Assembly: GCF_001879715.1 (NCBI RefSeq) | Contig: NZ_MNBW01000011.1 | Span: 62,001 to 126,000 of the forward strand | Length of the DNA stretch: 64,000 nt | Direction: 5' to 3' | Source: Nioella nitratireducens | Lineage (GTDB): Bacteria; Pseudomonadota; Alphaproteobacteria; Rhodobacterales; Rhodobacteraceae | Shown here: positions 52,603 through 61,746 of the stretch, one piece after another | Numbering within the stretch: the stretch's first letter is position 1 | How the letters are laid out: each line of letters opens with the position of its first letter | Notes under the pieces: generated by a model | Seen by the model: only the letters and a program-made list of their open reading frames with translations | What the model was told of the DNA's origin: nothing | Databases searched by the model: none | Translations under genes and position numbers: made by a program

Positions 52603-52672
52603 CGCAAGGGGTTTGAGAAATCACCAATACAAGCGTAGGTTGATCCCGGAACATCACCGGGGAGTATCAGCC

Positions 52673-53740
52673 ATGACACGGCACACCGACGGGCGCGGAC
52701 GGCGCTATGACAGCATTCTGGACACCGTGGGCGACACGCCCGTTATCCGCATCAACCGGCTGGGCCCCGATCACGTTACGCTCTACGTCAAGGCCGAGGC
52801 GTTCAATCCGGGCGGGTCCGTCAAGGACCGTCTGGCGCTGAACATCATCGAGGCGGCCGAGGCCTCGGGTGTGCTGAAACCGGGGCAGACTGTGGTCGAG
52901 GCCACCAGCGGCAATACCGGCATCGGGCTGGCCATGGTCTGTGCGGCCAAGGGCTATCCGCTGGTGGTGACGATGGCCGAGAGCTTCTCGGTCGAGCGTC
53001 GCCGCCTGATGCGGTTTCTGGGCGCCAGGGTCGTGTTGACCCCCAAGGACCAAAAGGGGTTCGGCATGTATCAGAAGGCCAAGGAGTTGGCCGAAGCCAA
53101 TGGCTGGTTCCTTGCCCGCCAGTTCGAGACAGAGGCCAATGCCGATATACACGAACACACGACGGCACGCGAAATCATCGCCGATTTCGACGGGACCGGC
53201 CCGGATTATTTCGTGTCGGGCTATGGCACTGGCGGGACCGTGACCGGCGTGGCCCGTGTGTTGCGCGCCGAAAGCCCAAAGACCCGGATCGTCCTGACCG
53301 AACCGGCCAATGCCGCGCTGGTGCAGAGCGGCGAACGGCAAGAGCGGACGCCCGAGGGCGACCCGGCGGTCAGCCATTCGGCCTTTTCTCCGCATCCCAT
53401 TCAGGGCTGGACGCCCGATTTCATCCCGCTCGTGCTGCAAGAGACGCTCGACAAGGGGTTCTACGATGAGTTGATCCCGGTAACGGGGCCCGATGGCATC
53501 GCGGCGTCGCGGGCGTTGGCGCAGAAAGAGGGGATTTTCACCGGCATTTCCGGCGGGGCCAGTTTCGCGGTGGCACTGGAGGTGGCCAAGACCGCGCCGG
53601 AGGGGGCGACCATCCTGTGCATGTTGCCCGATACCGGCGAGCGCTATCTTTCGACCCCGCTGTTCGAAGGGGTGGAAAGCGAGATGACCGAGGACGAGAT
53701 TGCGTTGATGCGGTCGACGCCCGGCTACCAGATGGGGTGA
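52673..53740 (+). CDS. cysK: Cysteine synthase A (O-acetylserine sulfhydrylase)
   Basis: PLP enzyme that makes cysteine from O-acetylserine and sulfide. 355 residues. K51 in NPGGSVKDR binds PLP; TSGNTGIGLAM, GTGGTVTGVARVL (phosphate loop) and the C-terminal SGGASFAVAL are present. The ATG at 52673 has GGGGAG upstream. Some family members accept other substrates, but the motifs fit CysK. Confidence 0.93.
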   Translation: MTRHTDGRGRRYDSILDTVGDTPVIRINRLGPDHVTLYVKAEAFNPGGSVKDRLALNIIEAAEASGVLKPGQTVVEATSGNTGIGLAMVCAAKGYPLVVTMAESFSVERRRLMRFLGARVVLTPKDQKGFGMYQKAKELAEANGWFLARQFETEANADIHEHTTAREIIADFDGTGPDYFVSGYGTGGTVTGVARVLRAESPKTRIVLTEPANAALVQSGERQERTPEGDPAVSHSAFSPHPIQGWTPDFIPLVLQETLDKGFYDELIPVTGPDGIAASRALAQKEGIFTGISGGASFAVALEVAKTAPEGATILCMLPDTGERYLSTPLFEGVESEMTEDEIALMRSTPGYQMG

Positions 53741-53775
53741 TCCAGCCGTTGACCTGGCAAAAATGGGCTCGATGA

Positions 53776-53803
53776 AAAAGGGCGGCCCCGGTGGCCGCCC
53801 TTT
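53776..53803. terminator. Bidirectional terminator between cysK and pdhC
   Basis: AAAGGGCGGCC-CCGGT-GGCCGCCCTTT with A- and T-runs on the outer sides, so it can end transcripts from both convergent genes. Lies 36 bases after cysK and 20 before the pdhC stop. Confidence 0.8.
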
Positions 53804-53823
53804 CCCGTCGTCTGGTCAAGGTG

Positions 53824-55143
53824 TCAGGCCAGCATGGTCAGCGGGTTTTCGAGGTTTTCCACGATCGCCTTCAGCAGGTTCGCGCCAAGCGCCCCGTCGA
53901 TCACGCGGTGATCGACCGACATGGTGACCGACATCACGGTCGCCACGGTCAGCTCGCCATCCTCGCCCACGACCGGCTTTTTCACGCCTGCGCCGACGGC
54001 AAGGATGCCCGCGTGGGGCGGGTTCACGATGGCGTCGAAATTGTCGATGCCGAACATGCCGAGGTTCGAGATGGCGAACGTGCCGCCCTGATATTCATGC
54101 GGGGCGAGTTTGCGGTCACGGGCGCGTTTGGCGAGGTCTTTCATCTCGCCCGAGAGCGCCGAGAGCGACTTAATGTCGGCGTCTTTCAGCACCGGCGTGA
54201 ACAGCCCGCCCTCGATGGCGACCGCGACGGCCACGTCCGAGGGTTTCAGTTGCAGAACCCGGTCGCCCGCCCAAACGGCGTTGCATTCCGGCACTTGTTG
54301 CAGGGCGTTGGCCACGGCCTTGATGATGAAATCGTTGACCGAGAGCTTTACCCCGCGTGCTTCCAGTTGCTTGTTGAGCTGTGAGCGGAATTTCAACAGC
54401 GCATCGAGCTTGATGTCGCGGCGCAGGTAGAAATGCGGGATGGTCTGTTTGGCCTCGGACAGGCGCGCGGCAATCGTCTTGCGCATCCCGTCGAGCTTGA
54501 CCTCCTGATACTCGCGGCCCTCGTACATCTTGGCGACGGCGTCTGCCGTGGGGCCGGCGGGCGCGGCAGCGGCGGCCGGGGCCGGAGCGGCTGCGGCGGG
54601 GGCAGCGGCCTCGGCTTTGGGGGCCGCGGTCGCGCCTTCCACATCGGCCTTGACGATGCGGCCATGGGGACCGGAGCCCTTGATCCGCGTCAGGTCCAGA
54701 CCCTTCTGCGCCGCGATCCGGCGGGCCAGCGGCGAGGCGAAGATGCGGGTGCCGTCCGACGTGGTCGGGGCCGCCGGGGCGGGCGTGTCCGGGGTGGCGG
54801 GGGCTGCGGGCGCGGCCTCTTCGCTTTTTGCCGGGGCAGCATCGGACGAGGACGCGGCGGCCGGCGCGGAGGAAGACGCCCCGATATCGTCGGCGCTTTC
54901 CCCTTCGCCGAGCAGGACGGCGATTGGCGTGTTCACTTTCACCCCTTCGCTGCCTTCTGCGACAAGGATCTTGCCGATCACGCCTTCGTCCACGGCTTCG
55001 AATTCCATCGTCGCCTTGTCGGTCTCGATCTCGGCCAGAAGGTCGCCGGAGCTGACCTCGTCGCCTTCCTTGACCAGCCATTTGGCCAGCGTGCCTTCCT
55101 CCATGGTGGGGGAGAGGGCGGGCATGAGAATTTCGGTGGGCAT
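53824..55143 (-). CDS. pdhC: Pyruvate dehydrogenase E2 (dihydrolipoamide acetyltransferase)
   Basis: 439 residues: one N-terminal lipoyl domain with the acceptor Lys K43 in [12 protein letters not shown], an Ala/Pro-rich linker, the E1/E3-binding domain [29 protein letters not shown], a second Ala-rich linker, and the catalytic domain ending in [12 protein letters not shown] with H412. Transfers acetyl from lipoyl to CoA. Third gene of the pdhA-pdhB-pdhC operon, minus strand. Convergent to cysK, with a terminator in between. Confidence 0.96.
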   Translation of the reverse strand: MPTEILMPALSPTMEEGTLAKWLVKEGDEVSSGDLLAEIETDKATMEFEAVDEGVIGKILVAEGSEGVKVNTPIAVLLGEGESADDIGASSSAPAAASSSDAAPAKSEEAAPAAPATPDTPAPAAPTTSDGTRIFASPLARRIAAQKGLDLTRIKGSGPHGRIVKADVEGATAAPKAEAAAPAAAAPAPAAAAAPAGPTADAVAKMYEGREYQEVKLDGMRKTIAARLSEAKQTIPHFYLRRDIKLDALLKFRSQLNKQLEARGVKLSVNDFIIKAVANALQQVPECNAVWAGDRVLQLKPSDVAVAVAIEGGLFTPVLKDADIKSLSALSGEMKDLAKRARDRKLAPHEYQGGTFAISNLGMFGIDNFDAIVNPPHAGILAVGAGVKKPVVGEDGELTVATVMSVTMSVDHRVIDGALGANLLKAIVENLENPLTMLA

Positions 55144-55155
55144 GATGCGCTCTCC

Positions 55156-56532
55156 TTACCGGTAGGTGACGTCTTTGACGGCGGCGATGACCTCGTCGGT
55201 CGTCACCAGCGCGTGCTTTTCGAGGTTGGCGGCGTAGGGCATCGGCACGTCCTTGCCGGTGCAGTTGATCACCGGCGCGTCAAGGTAGTCGAAGGCGCGC
55301 TGCATGATCGTGGCACCCAGGTGGTTGCCGATGGCGCCGACGGGGAAGCCCTCTTCGACGGTGACGCAGCGGTTGGTCTTCTGGACCGACGCGATCACGG
55401 TGTCATAGTCGATGGGGCGCAGGGTGCGCAGATCGACGACCTCGGCGGAGATACCCTCTTCCGCCAGCTTGTCGGCGGCTTCCAGCGCGTATTGCATCCC
55501 GATCCCGAAAGAGACGATGGTCACGTCGGACCCTTCGCGCCAGATCCGGGCCTTGCCGAAGGGCACGGTGTAGTCGTCCAGCACAGGCACGTCGAAGCTG
55601 CGACCGTAGAGGATCTCGTTTTCGAGGAAGATCACCGGGTTCGGATCGCGGATCGCGGTCTTCATCAGGCCTTTGTAGTCCGAGGCCGAATAGGGCATCA
55701 CCACTTTCAGGCCGGGGATCATCGCGTACCACGCGGCATAATCCTGGCTGTGCTGGGCGCCCACGCGGGCAGCGGCCCCGTTCGGGCCACGGAACACCAT
55801 CGGCGCGCCCATCTGGCCCCCCGACATATACAGTGTCTTGGCGGCGGAGTTGATGATCTGGTCAATCGCCTGCATGGCGAAGTTGAAGGTCATGAACTCG
55901 ACAATGGGTTTCAGCCCGCCGAAGGCCGCGCCCACGGCGATACCGGCAAAACCATGCTCGGTGATCGGCGTGTCGATGACGCGCTTGGCGCCGAACTCGT
56001 CCAGCAGGCCCTGGCTGATCTTGTAGGCGCCCTGATACTCGGCGACTTCCTCGCCCATCAGGTACACCTCTTCGTCCCGGCGCATTTCCTCGGCCATCGC
56101 ATCGCGCAGTGCTTCGCGGACGGTCTGCGATTTCATCTCGGTGCCTTCGGGATAGTCGGGGTCGAGATTGGCGCTGACCACGGCGGGGGCGGCGGCCTGC
56201 GCGGGGGCAGGGGCCTCTTCAGCCGCCTTGGGCGCTTCCTCGGCGGCGGCGGGCGCGGTCGAAACGTTTTCTGCGGCGCTGGCGTCTTCGCCTTCTTCCA
56301 GAAGAACCGCGATGGGGGTGTTGACCTTTACGCCCTCGGTGCCTTCGTCGATCAGGATCTTGCCCATCGTGCCTTCGTCGACCGCTTCGAATTCCATCGT
56401 TGCCTTGTCGGTTTCGATCTCGGCAAGGATCATGCCGGATTCAATGGTATCGCCTTCCTTGACCAGCCATTTGGCAAGGGTGCCTTCCTCCATGGTCGGC
56501 GACAGCGCGGGCATCAGAATTTCGGTTGCCAT
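55156..56532 (-). CDS. pdhB: Pyruvate dehydrogenase E1 beta subunit with N-terminal lipoyl domain
   Basis: 458 residues. The first about 80 form a lipoyl domain (K43 in [12 protein letters not shown]) nearly identical to that of E2, then an Ala/Pro linker, then the E1-beta part: [75 protein letters not shown]. An extra lipoyl domain on E1-beta is typical of alphaproteobacteria. The gap to pdhC is 12 bases. Confidence 0.96.
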   Translation of the reverse strand: MATEILMPALSPTMEEGTLAKWLVKEGDTIESGMILAEIETDKATMEFEAVDEGTMGKILIDEGTEGVKVNTPIAVLLEEGEDASAAENVSTAPAAAEEAPKAAEEAPAPAQAAAPAVVSANLDPDYPEGTEMKSQTVREALRDAMAEEMRRDEEVYLMGEEVAEYQGAYKISQGLLDEFGAKRVIDTPITEHGFAGIAVGAAFGGLKPIVEFMTFNFAMQAIDQIINSAAKTLYMSGGQMGAPMVFRGPNGAAARVGAQHSQDYAAWYAMIPGLKVVMPYSASDYKGLMKTAIRDPNPVIFLENEILYGRSFDVPVLDDYTVPFGKARIWREGSDVTIVSFGIGMQYALEAADKLAEEGISAEVVDLRTLRPIDYDTVIASVQKTNRCVTVEEGFPVGAIGNHLGATIMQRAFDYLDAPVINCTGKDVPMPYAANLEKHALVTTDEVIAAVKDVTYR

Positions 56533-56552
56533 ATCGTTGTGTCCCCCTCGGA

Positions 56553-57578
56553 TCAGGCGTTTTCTTGCGGAATTTCGGCCGCGTAGATGTCGGTCCAGAG
56601 CTCATCGAGATGAGGCTCGGGGCTTTCCTTGGCAAATTCGGCGGCCTCGTTGACGACGGCCTTGATCTCTTTGTCGATGGCCTTGAGGTCTTCCTCGGTC
56701 GCGTGGCCACCGTCGAGCAGCATGGTGCGCACGTGTTCGATGGCGTCGCGTTCCTCCCGCATCTTCTGCACTTCCTCTCGGGTCCGGTATTTTGCCGGGT
56801 CCGACATGGAGTGGCCGCGATAGCGGTAGGTCTTGATCTCGAGGATGTAGGGCCCCTTGCCCGCGCGACAGTGCGCAACGGCCTTTTCGCCCGCTTCCTT
56901 TACCGCCAGCACATCCATGCCATCGACCGCCTCGCCCTCGATGCCGTAGGCGGCACCGCGTTCCCAGTACGAGGGCGACATGGTCGAGCGTTTGGTTGAG
57001 GTGCCCATGGCATACTGGTTGTTTTCGATCACGAAGACCACCGGCAGATCCCACAACTCGGCCATGTTGTAGGTCTCGGCGACCTGGCCCTGGTTGGCGG
57101 CGCCATCGCCGAAATAGGTAAAGGTGACGTTGTCGTTGCCCCGGTACTTGTCCGAGAAGGCAAGGCCCGCGCCGATCGGCACCTGTGCGCCGACGATACC
57201 GTGGCCGCCGTAGAAATGCTTCTCTTTCGAGAACATGTGCATCGAGCCGCCCTTGCCCTTGGAATAGCCGCCTTCGCGGCCCGTCAGCTCGGCCATGACG
57301 CCCTTGGGGTCCATGCCGCAGGCAAGCATGTGACCGTGGTCGCGGTAGGAGGTGACGCGCTTGTCGCCCTCTTTCGCGGCGGCCTCCAGTCCGACGACAA
57401 CGGCCTCCTGACCGATATAGAGGTGGCAGAAGCCGCCAATCAGGCCCATGCCATAGAGCTGGCCCGCCTTTTCTTCGAATCTGCGAATGAGCAGCATGTC
57501 GCGATAATAAGCGGTCAGCTCTTCGGCGGAAGTGTTTGGTTTTGCGGCAGTTTTTGTCGCCGTCTTGCGCGTGGCCAT
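56553..57578 (-). CDS. pdhA: Pyruvate dehydrogenase E1 alpha subunit
   Basis: 341 residues: thiamine diphosphate motif [12 protein letters not shown] (about 157-168), [15 protein letters not shown] loop, [11 protein letters not shown] and GGSMHMF. Lys- and Thr-rich N-terminal extension. First gene of the pdh operon, GGAGG seven bases before the ATG, with a palindromic operator candidate 27 bases further upstream. Confidence 0.96.
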   Translation of the reverse strand: MATRKTATKTAAKPNTSAEELTAYYRDMLLIRRFEEKAGQLYGMGLIGGFCHLYIGQEAVVVGLEAAAKEGDKRVTSYRDHGHMLACGMDPKGVMAELTGREGGYSKGKGGSMHMFSKEKHFYGGHGIVGAQVPIGAGLAFSDKYRGNDNVTFTYFGDGAANQGQVAETYNMAELWDLPVVFVIENNQYAMGTSTKRSTMSPSYWERGAAYGIEGEAVDGMDVLAVKEAGEKAVAHCRAGKGPYILEIKTYRYRGHSMSDPAKYRTREEVQKMREERDAIEHVRTMLLDGGHATEEDLKAIDKEIKAVVNEAAEFAKESPEPHLDELWTDIYAAEIPQENA

Positions 57579-57604
57579 CGGCGCGCCTCCTCTCGGTCAA
57601 CGAT

Positions 57605-57624
57605 ATAGTTTAACGTTGAACTAT
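57605..57624. promoter_or_regulatory. Palindromic operator candidate upstream of pdhA
   Basis: ATAGTT-T-AACGTT-G-AACTAT: a 20-bp dyad with symmetric outer and central blocks; only the single bases between blocks do not match. It lies 27-46 bases upstream of the pdhA start, where a repressor would block transcription. Such dyads are bound by dimeric MarR- or GntR-like regulators, but I cannot name one. Confidence 0.5.
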
Positions 57625-57842
57625 TCTCTATCAGAGATGGCTGGAAAAATCACCCACGAATTTCCCACGGGATGTCCCAAGGGCGACGTCCCCCAACTGG
57701 TCTTGGACGGGCGGCGAAAATGCAAGCCCGGATCGGCGGCGTTACACAGGATTGTGAGGGTTTTCGCCCCGGAACCGCTTGTCGCCCCGGTGGCAAGTCC
57801 TTATTTGTCCCGCTGTTCCAAATTTTTTTCAGAGGCTGCGCG

Positions 57843-58502
57843 ATGTTGACGAGGCGCCATTTCATTTCCACCACCACCGCCCTTTTTTCGGCGGCACTTG
57901 CCCCATCCGCCGTGCGCGCCGCCACGCGGGCGCAATGGGACGAGTGGGATGCACAGGTCACGCCCTTGGGCTACGATCCTTTCACCACGAACCCTTGGGG
58001 ATTGCACCCCCGCTTTCTGCCGCGGCTGGTCGCGGCCAACGACAGTCTGACACCCGGCGACATCCATGTCGATGCGGTCGCGCGCTACCTCTACCACATT
58101 CAAGAGGACGGGACGGCCATGCGCTATGGCGTGGCGATCGGGCGTGGCAACCTTTACGAGGCGGGCACCTATACCATAGCGCGCAAGGCACGCTGGCCCA
58201 CGTGGACGCCGACCGCCGCGATGGTCGAGCGAGACCCCGGAACCTACGAACAATTTGCCGACGGGGTGCCCGGCGGGCCGGAAAACCCCTTGGGCGCGCG
58301 GGCGCTTTATCTTTATGACGGTAACCGCGACACCTACCTCAGGATACATGGCACGCCGCAGCCATGGTCTATCGGGCTACAGGCAAGCTCGGGCTGTGTG
58401 CGCATGGTGATGGCACATATCATCGGGCTGTATGAGCGGGTTGATACCGGCGTGACGGCGGTGCTGTATCCGGCCGGAAACATGGTGTCCGCGTCCAGTT
58501 GA
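57843..58502 (+). CDS. L,D-transpeptidase (YkuD family)
   Basis: 219 residues. N-terminal twin-Arg-like or Sec signal (MLTRRHFISTTTALFSAALAPSAVRA). The catalytic motif HGTPQPWSIGLQASSGCVRM has the active-site Cys at residue 185. It probably makes 3-3 peptidoglycan cross-links or attaches lipoproteins to peptidoglycan. It is followed by a strong terminator. Divergent from pdhA across a 264-base gap. Confidence 0.9.
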   Translation: MLTRRHFISTTTALFSAALAPSAVRAATRAQWDEWDAQVTPLGYDPFTTNPWGLHPRFLPRLVAANDSLTPGDIHVDAVARYLYHIQEDGTAMRYGVAIGRGNLYEAGTYTIARKARWPTWTPTAAMVERDPGTYEQFADGVPGGPENPLGARALYLYDGNRDTYLRIHGTPQPWSIGLQASSGCVRMVMAHIIGLYERVDTGVTAVLYPAGNMVSASS

Positions 58503-58532
58503 TCGGCTGCCCATGCGATTGAAGAAAGTGCG

Positions 58533-58557
58533 CCCCGGCCCCGAGCCGGGGTTTTTT
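58533..58557 (+). terminator. Rho-independent terminator of the L,D-transpeptidase gene
   Basis: CCCCGGC-CCCGA-GCCGGGG, 7-bp stem followed by six T, about 30 bases after the stop. Confidence 0.85.
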
Positions 58558-58576
58558 GACTCGATCCGTGGTGCTG

Positions 58577-58597
58577 GCCCCGGACCAGGTCCGGGGC
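58577..58597. repeat. Perfect palindromic element
   Basis: GCCCCGGACC-A-GGTCCGGGGC: 10-bp perfect inverted repeat with one central base. Similar 'CCCCGGA...TCCGGGG' palindromes are dispersed in alphaproteobacterial genomes. It lies at the 3' end of the lipoprotein gene. Confidence 0.55.
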
Positions 58598-58627
58598 GGG
58601 GGCGCCCCGGCGGTTGTGCGAGAGGTT

Positions 58628-58933
58628 TTACTCGATACGCTCCACGGTGAGGTCGATTTCCGGCTCCGGTTCCGGCGCGCGGGTACAGATCGCGCGGCCT
58701 TCGCTGGTGCGCAGCGGCAGGAACGTGGTCTCGACCGGCCCGCTGTATTGATACCAGTAACACCCGTCCACCGGGTCGATGCGCACGACGCTCAGGTTCT
58801 GGGCCGGGTCGGCGATGGCGGCCACGGCTTCGGGCACCTCTTCGAGGGGGGCGTCATCCGGTGGCGGCGGCGTCGTCGCGCAAGCGGCGAGCAGCGCAAT
58901 GGGGGACAGCCAGAACAGGCGCAAAGATTTCAT
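58628..58933 (-). CDS. Small lipoprotein of unknown function
   Basis: 101 residues from the ATG at 58933, with GGGAG six bases upstream. Signal peptide with lipobox LLAAC; the mature part is acidic and Pro-rich near the N-terminus (TTPPPPDDAPLEE), then VVRIDPVDGCYWYQYSGPVETTFLPLRTSEGRAICTR with two Cys that may form a disulfide. A longer frame to 59005 exists, but it lacks a ribosome site. Not recognised. Confidence 0.7.
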   Translation of the reverse strand: MKSLRLFWLSPIALLAACATTPPPPDDAPLEEVPEAVAAIADPAQNLSVVRIDPVDGCYWYQYSGPVETTFLPLRTSEGRAICTRAPEPEPEIDLTVERIE

Positions 58934-59043
58934 CACGGACTCCCGATTATGCGGTGGGACCATGAAACAGGAGGTTCCGGCCAGCCTCAACCACTCAGTG
59001 TTCAAATTTCAGGGATGTTGCGGCCCGGTGCCGGGCCGCCGTG

Positions 59044-59334
59044 TCAGGGCAGGACGATTTCATCGGGGCGATAAAACCCGAGCCGCTCTCGTGCCTGTTC
59101 TTCCAGCAGGTCGAGATCCAGATAGTCATCCGACAGGCGGTGTGTCAGCAGGGCGATGTCCGCGGTTTCCTCGCGCAACGCGTCCAGCTCGGCCTGATAC
59201 ACATCGCGCTCGGCTTCGATCTGGATGCGGCGAAACAGGCCGTAGTCGCCCTGCACGGCGGCAAACGTGAAATAGGCCCCCACGAAGAGCAGCCCCAAGG
59301 GCATCACGACCCCCGATATGCTTTTGCGTTGCAT
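59044..59334 (-). CDS. FtsB/DivIC-like septum formation initiator
   Basis: 96 residues: one N-terminal membrane helix (VVMPLGLLFVGAYFTFAAVQ), then a coiled coil (RRIQIEAERDVYQAELDALREETADIALLTHRL) and the C-terminal LDLDLLEEQARERLGFYRPDEIVL. Membership of the FtsB/DivIC family is clear; it links the divisome. It lies 5' of the pdh operon, a common position in alphaproteobacteria. The ATG at 59334 is within a longer open frame to 59847 that has no family sequence. Confidence 0.88.
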   Translation of the reverse strand: MQRKSISGVVMPLGLLFVGAYFTFAAVQGDYGLFRRIQIEAERDVYQAELDALREETADIALLTHRLSDDYLDLDLLEEQARERLGFYRPDEIVLP

Positions 59335-59484
59335 GTCTCTGCCTTGCCTCTGCCCGTCTTGATGCGGGTCCGTTGCGTCAGACTCGCATATCGGCGGGGA
59401 AAAGGGAATCCCTCGTGTGTGCGGATTCGTGTGCTGCGCGCGGCCCGGTTGCGTTGGGTGCCTGTGCCACCTTAGCATGGCTGT

Positions 59485-61089
59485 ATGATCAGCCCCCGTT
59501 CCCATCTGCCCACTCACGAGGTCACGAACCAGCCGCCCCTGCGCGCGGCCCGAAACCTGTGGGCCGAAGACCCGGTGCTGCAAACCCACGCGATGGGGGC
59601 CGATGCCGGGGCGCTGGCGGCCCATGGCGCACTGCTTGGCACTGCCGAGGTCGCTGCGGCGGCCCACGAAGCCGAGCATGTGGGGCCGGACCTTTGGCTG
59701 TTCGACCGGGGCGGGCGGCGGCTGGACGAGGTCTGGTTTCCGTCCGGCTATCACCAGATGATGCAGGTGGGTCTGGGTGCGGGCTATGCGGCCGGGCCGT
59801 GGACGGGCGGCAGCCATGTGACCCATGCCGCGATGGTCTATCTGCACAGCCAGATCGAGCCGGGAACCTGCTGCCCGATGACCATGACCTACGCCGGGGT
59901 GCCGGCGCTGATGGGGTCGGATCTGGGCTGGGACTGGCTGCCCAAGCTGACCGCTTGCCAGTATGACCCGTCCATTGCCCCGCTGACCGGGAAACGCGCC
60001 GCCACGCTAGGCATGGCGATGACCGAAAAACAGGGCGGCAGCGACGTGCGCGCCAACACCACCGTGGCCACGCGCGACGGCGACGCCTATCGCCTGACCG
60101 GGCACAAATGGTTCTGCTCGGCGCCGATGTCGGACGGGTTCCTGACGCTGGCACAGGCGCCCGAGGGACTGACCTGTTTCCTCGTTCCCCGCTGGCTGGA
60201 GGGGGCACGCAATGCGATCCACCTGATGCGTCTCAAGGACAAACTGGGGAACAGGGCCAATGCCTCGTCCGAGATCGAGTATCACGGCGCACTGGCCTAC
60301 CGCGTGGGCGACGAGGGGCGCGGCGTGCGCACGATCATCGAAATGGTGCATCACACCCGTCTGGATACCGCGCTGGCGCCTGCCGGGCTGATGCGGGCGG
60401 CGCTGGCCGAGGCGCATCACTGGGTGACGTTTCGCACCGCCTTTCAACGCCGGCTGATCGACCAGCCGCTGATGCGGGCGGTTCTGGCGGATCTGGCGCT
60501 GGATTGGGAAGGGACGACGGCGCTTGGCCTGCGGGTGGCACGGGCCTTCGACGGCAGTTCCGAAGAGGATCGCGCCTTTGCCCGGATCGCGGTGGCGCTG
60601 GCGAAATTCCTTGGCAACAAGCTCTGCCCCGGTCTGGTCTACGAGGCGATGGAGGTGATGGGCGGCATGGGCTATGTCACCGATACAGCCCTGCCGATGC
60701 TCTACCGCGAAGCGCCGCTCAATTCGATCTGGGAAGGGTCCGGCAACGTGATCTGCCTCGACATTCTGCGCACATTGGCGCGAGAGCCAGCGGCGGGCGC
60801 GGTGCTGCACGCCGAATTGCAGGCCGCGACCGGCCACTGCGCCGCCTATGACGCGGGCCTGAAGCGCCACACGAGCCGGTGGCCCAAGGAACCGGTCGAA
60901 GCCGAAGCGCGGTGGTTTGTCGAAAGCCTCGCCCGGTTGCTGACCGCCGCCGTGTTGATCCGGCAAGCTCCCGAACCTGTCAGCGCCGCCTATGCCGCGA
61001 CCCGGCTTGGGGGCGAGCGGGGGCAGATCGCGGGCAGCCTGCCGGATGCGGACGTGGCGCCGATATTGGCCCGGCTGGGGCCGCTCTGA
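59485..61089 (+). CDS. AidB-like acyl-CoA dehydrogenase family protein
   Basis: 534 residues. Strong similarity to E. coli AidB along the length: THEVTNQPP near the N-terminus, IEPGTCCPMTMTYAGVPAL, MTEKQGGSDVRANTT, RLKDKLGNRANASSEIEY, MEVMGGMGYVTDTALPMLYREAPLNSIWEGSGN. AidB is FAD-binding and linked to alkylation damage; acyl-CoA dehydrogenase activity is weak. The catalytic-site residues of ordinary acyl-CoA dehydrogenases are not obvious to me, so a non-dehydrogenase role is possible. It is a single gene, upstream of the ferritin. Confidence 0.85.
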   Translation: MISPRSHLPTHEVTNQPPLRAARNLWAEDPVLQTHAMGADAGALAAHGALLGTAEVAAAAHEAEHVGPDLWLFDRGGRRLDEVWFPSGYHQMMQVGLGAGYAAGPWTGGSHVTHAAMVYLHSQIEPGTCCPMTMTYAGVPALMGSDLGWDWLPKLTACQYDPSIAPLTGKRAATLGMAMTEKQGGSDVRANTTVATRDGDAYRLTGHKWFCSAPMSDGFLTLAQAPEGLTCFLVPRWLEGARNAIHLMRLKDKLGNRANASSEIEYHGALAYRVGDEGRGVRTIIEMVHHTRLDTALAPAGLMRAALAEAHHWVTFRTAFQRRLIDQPLMRAVLADLALDWEGTTALGLRVARAFDGSSEEDRAFARIAVALAKFLGNKLCPGLVYEAMEVMGGMGYVTDTALPMLYREAPLNSIWEGSGNVICLDILRTLAREPAAGAVLHAELQAATGHCAAYDAGLKRHTSRWPKEPVEAEARWFVESLARLLTAAVLIRQAPEPVSAAYAATRLGGERGQIAGSLPDADVAPILARLGPL

Positions 61090-61133
61090 CGCGGCGGCAC
61101 AGGTGGCGGGCCTTGAAACGTCGGCAATGGTAC

Positions 61134-61148
61134 TTAGAATCATTCTAA
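61134..61148. promoter_or_regulatory. Irr-type iron control element
   Basis: TTAGAA-TCA-TTCTAA, a perfect palindrome matching the core of the iron control element (TTTAGAA-N3-TTCTAAA) bound by the heme/iron-responsive repressor Irr in alphaproteobacteria. It lies about 52 bases upstream of the ferritin start, consistent with repression when iron is scarce. Confidence 0.75.
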
Positions 61149-61200
61149 ACGGATTGAGCGACGGGTCCGGTCCGTCGCCGCAACGGAAAGGATGAGACAC

Positions 61201-61686
61201 ATGCCACATTCCCAAGCCAGCCTCGAGTCGCTTCAGAAAGCCCTGTCGATGGAGCTTTCGGCCTCGCAGCAATACCTGCTTCATGCCCATGTGCTCGATG
61301 ATTGGGGCCTTGGCAAACTGGCCGGGAAAATGCGCGAGGAAATGCAGGAAGAGCTTGGCCATGCGGGTCAGTTCATCGACCGCATCCTGTTTCTTGGCGG
61401 CACGCCCGAGATGGTGCCAGCGAAAAAGCCGGTGAAGGCCGACAGCCTCAAGCAGATGTTCGAGATCGACCGCGCCGACGAGGCCGAGGCGATCGAGGTC
61501 TACACCAAGGCCGCGAAAGCCGCCTATGACGCCAGCGACATCGGCTCGCGCGTGCTGTTGGAGACCATCACCATGGACGAAGAGGGGCACTGGGGCTGGC
61601 TGGACCAGCAACTCGATCTGCTCGACAGGCTTGGCGAACCGGTCTTCATGCAGACCTATCTGGCCGACAGCGCGGCGCAGGCCTGA
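61201..61686 (+). CDS. bfr: Bacterioferritin-family ferritin lacking the heme ligand Met
   Basis: 161 residues. Ferroxidase ligands, at E. coli Bfr numbering, are all present: E18, Y25, E51, H54, E94, E127 and H130. The heme-binding Met52 is replaced by Leu52 (EELGHAG), so it likely stores iron without the usual inter-subunit heme. The ATG at 61201 is preferred to 61192, as AAGG stands directly before the latter. Irr box in front, terminator behind, so a self-contained iron-regulated gene. Confidence 0.9.
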   Translation: MPHSQASLESLQKALSMELSASQQYLLHAHVLDDWGLGKLAGKMREEMQEELGHAGQFIDRILFLGGTPEMVPAKKPVKADSLKQMFEIDRADEAEAIEVYTKAAKAAYDASDIGSRVLLETITMDEEGHWGWLDQQLDLLDRLGEPVFMQTYLADSAAQA

Positions 61687-61712
61687 TCCTGTCCGTATCG
61701 CTTGCGTGTTTG

Positions 61713-61741
61713 ACGCCTCGGCCCGATGGCCGGGGCGTTTT
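61713..61741 (+). terminator. Rho-independent terminator of the ferritin gene
   Basis: ACGCCTCGGCC-CGAT-GGCCGGGGCGT with one G-U pair, 11-bp stem, followed by a T-run. 27 bases after the stop. Confidence 0.85.
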
Positions 61742-61746
61742 CGGGT

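Noticed and set aside
54433-56586. 717-residue open frame opposite the pdh genes
   Set aside because: Antisense shadow of pdhB and pdhC; composition is His/Arg/Gly-rich without any domain, as is typical for the complementary frame of GC-rich genes.
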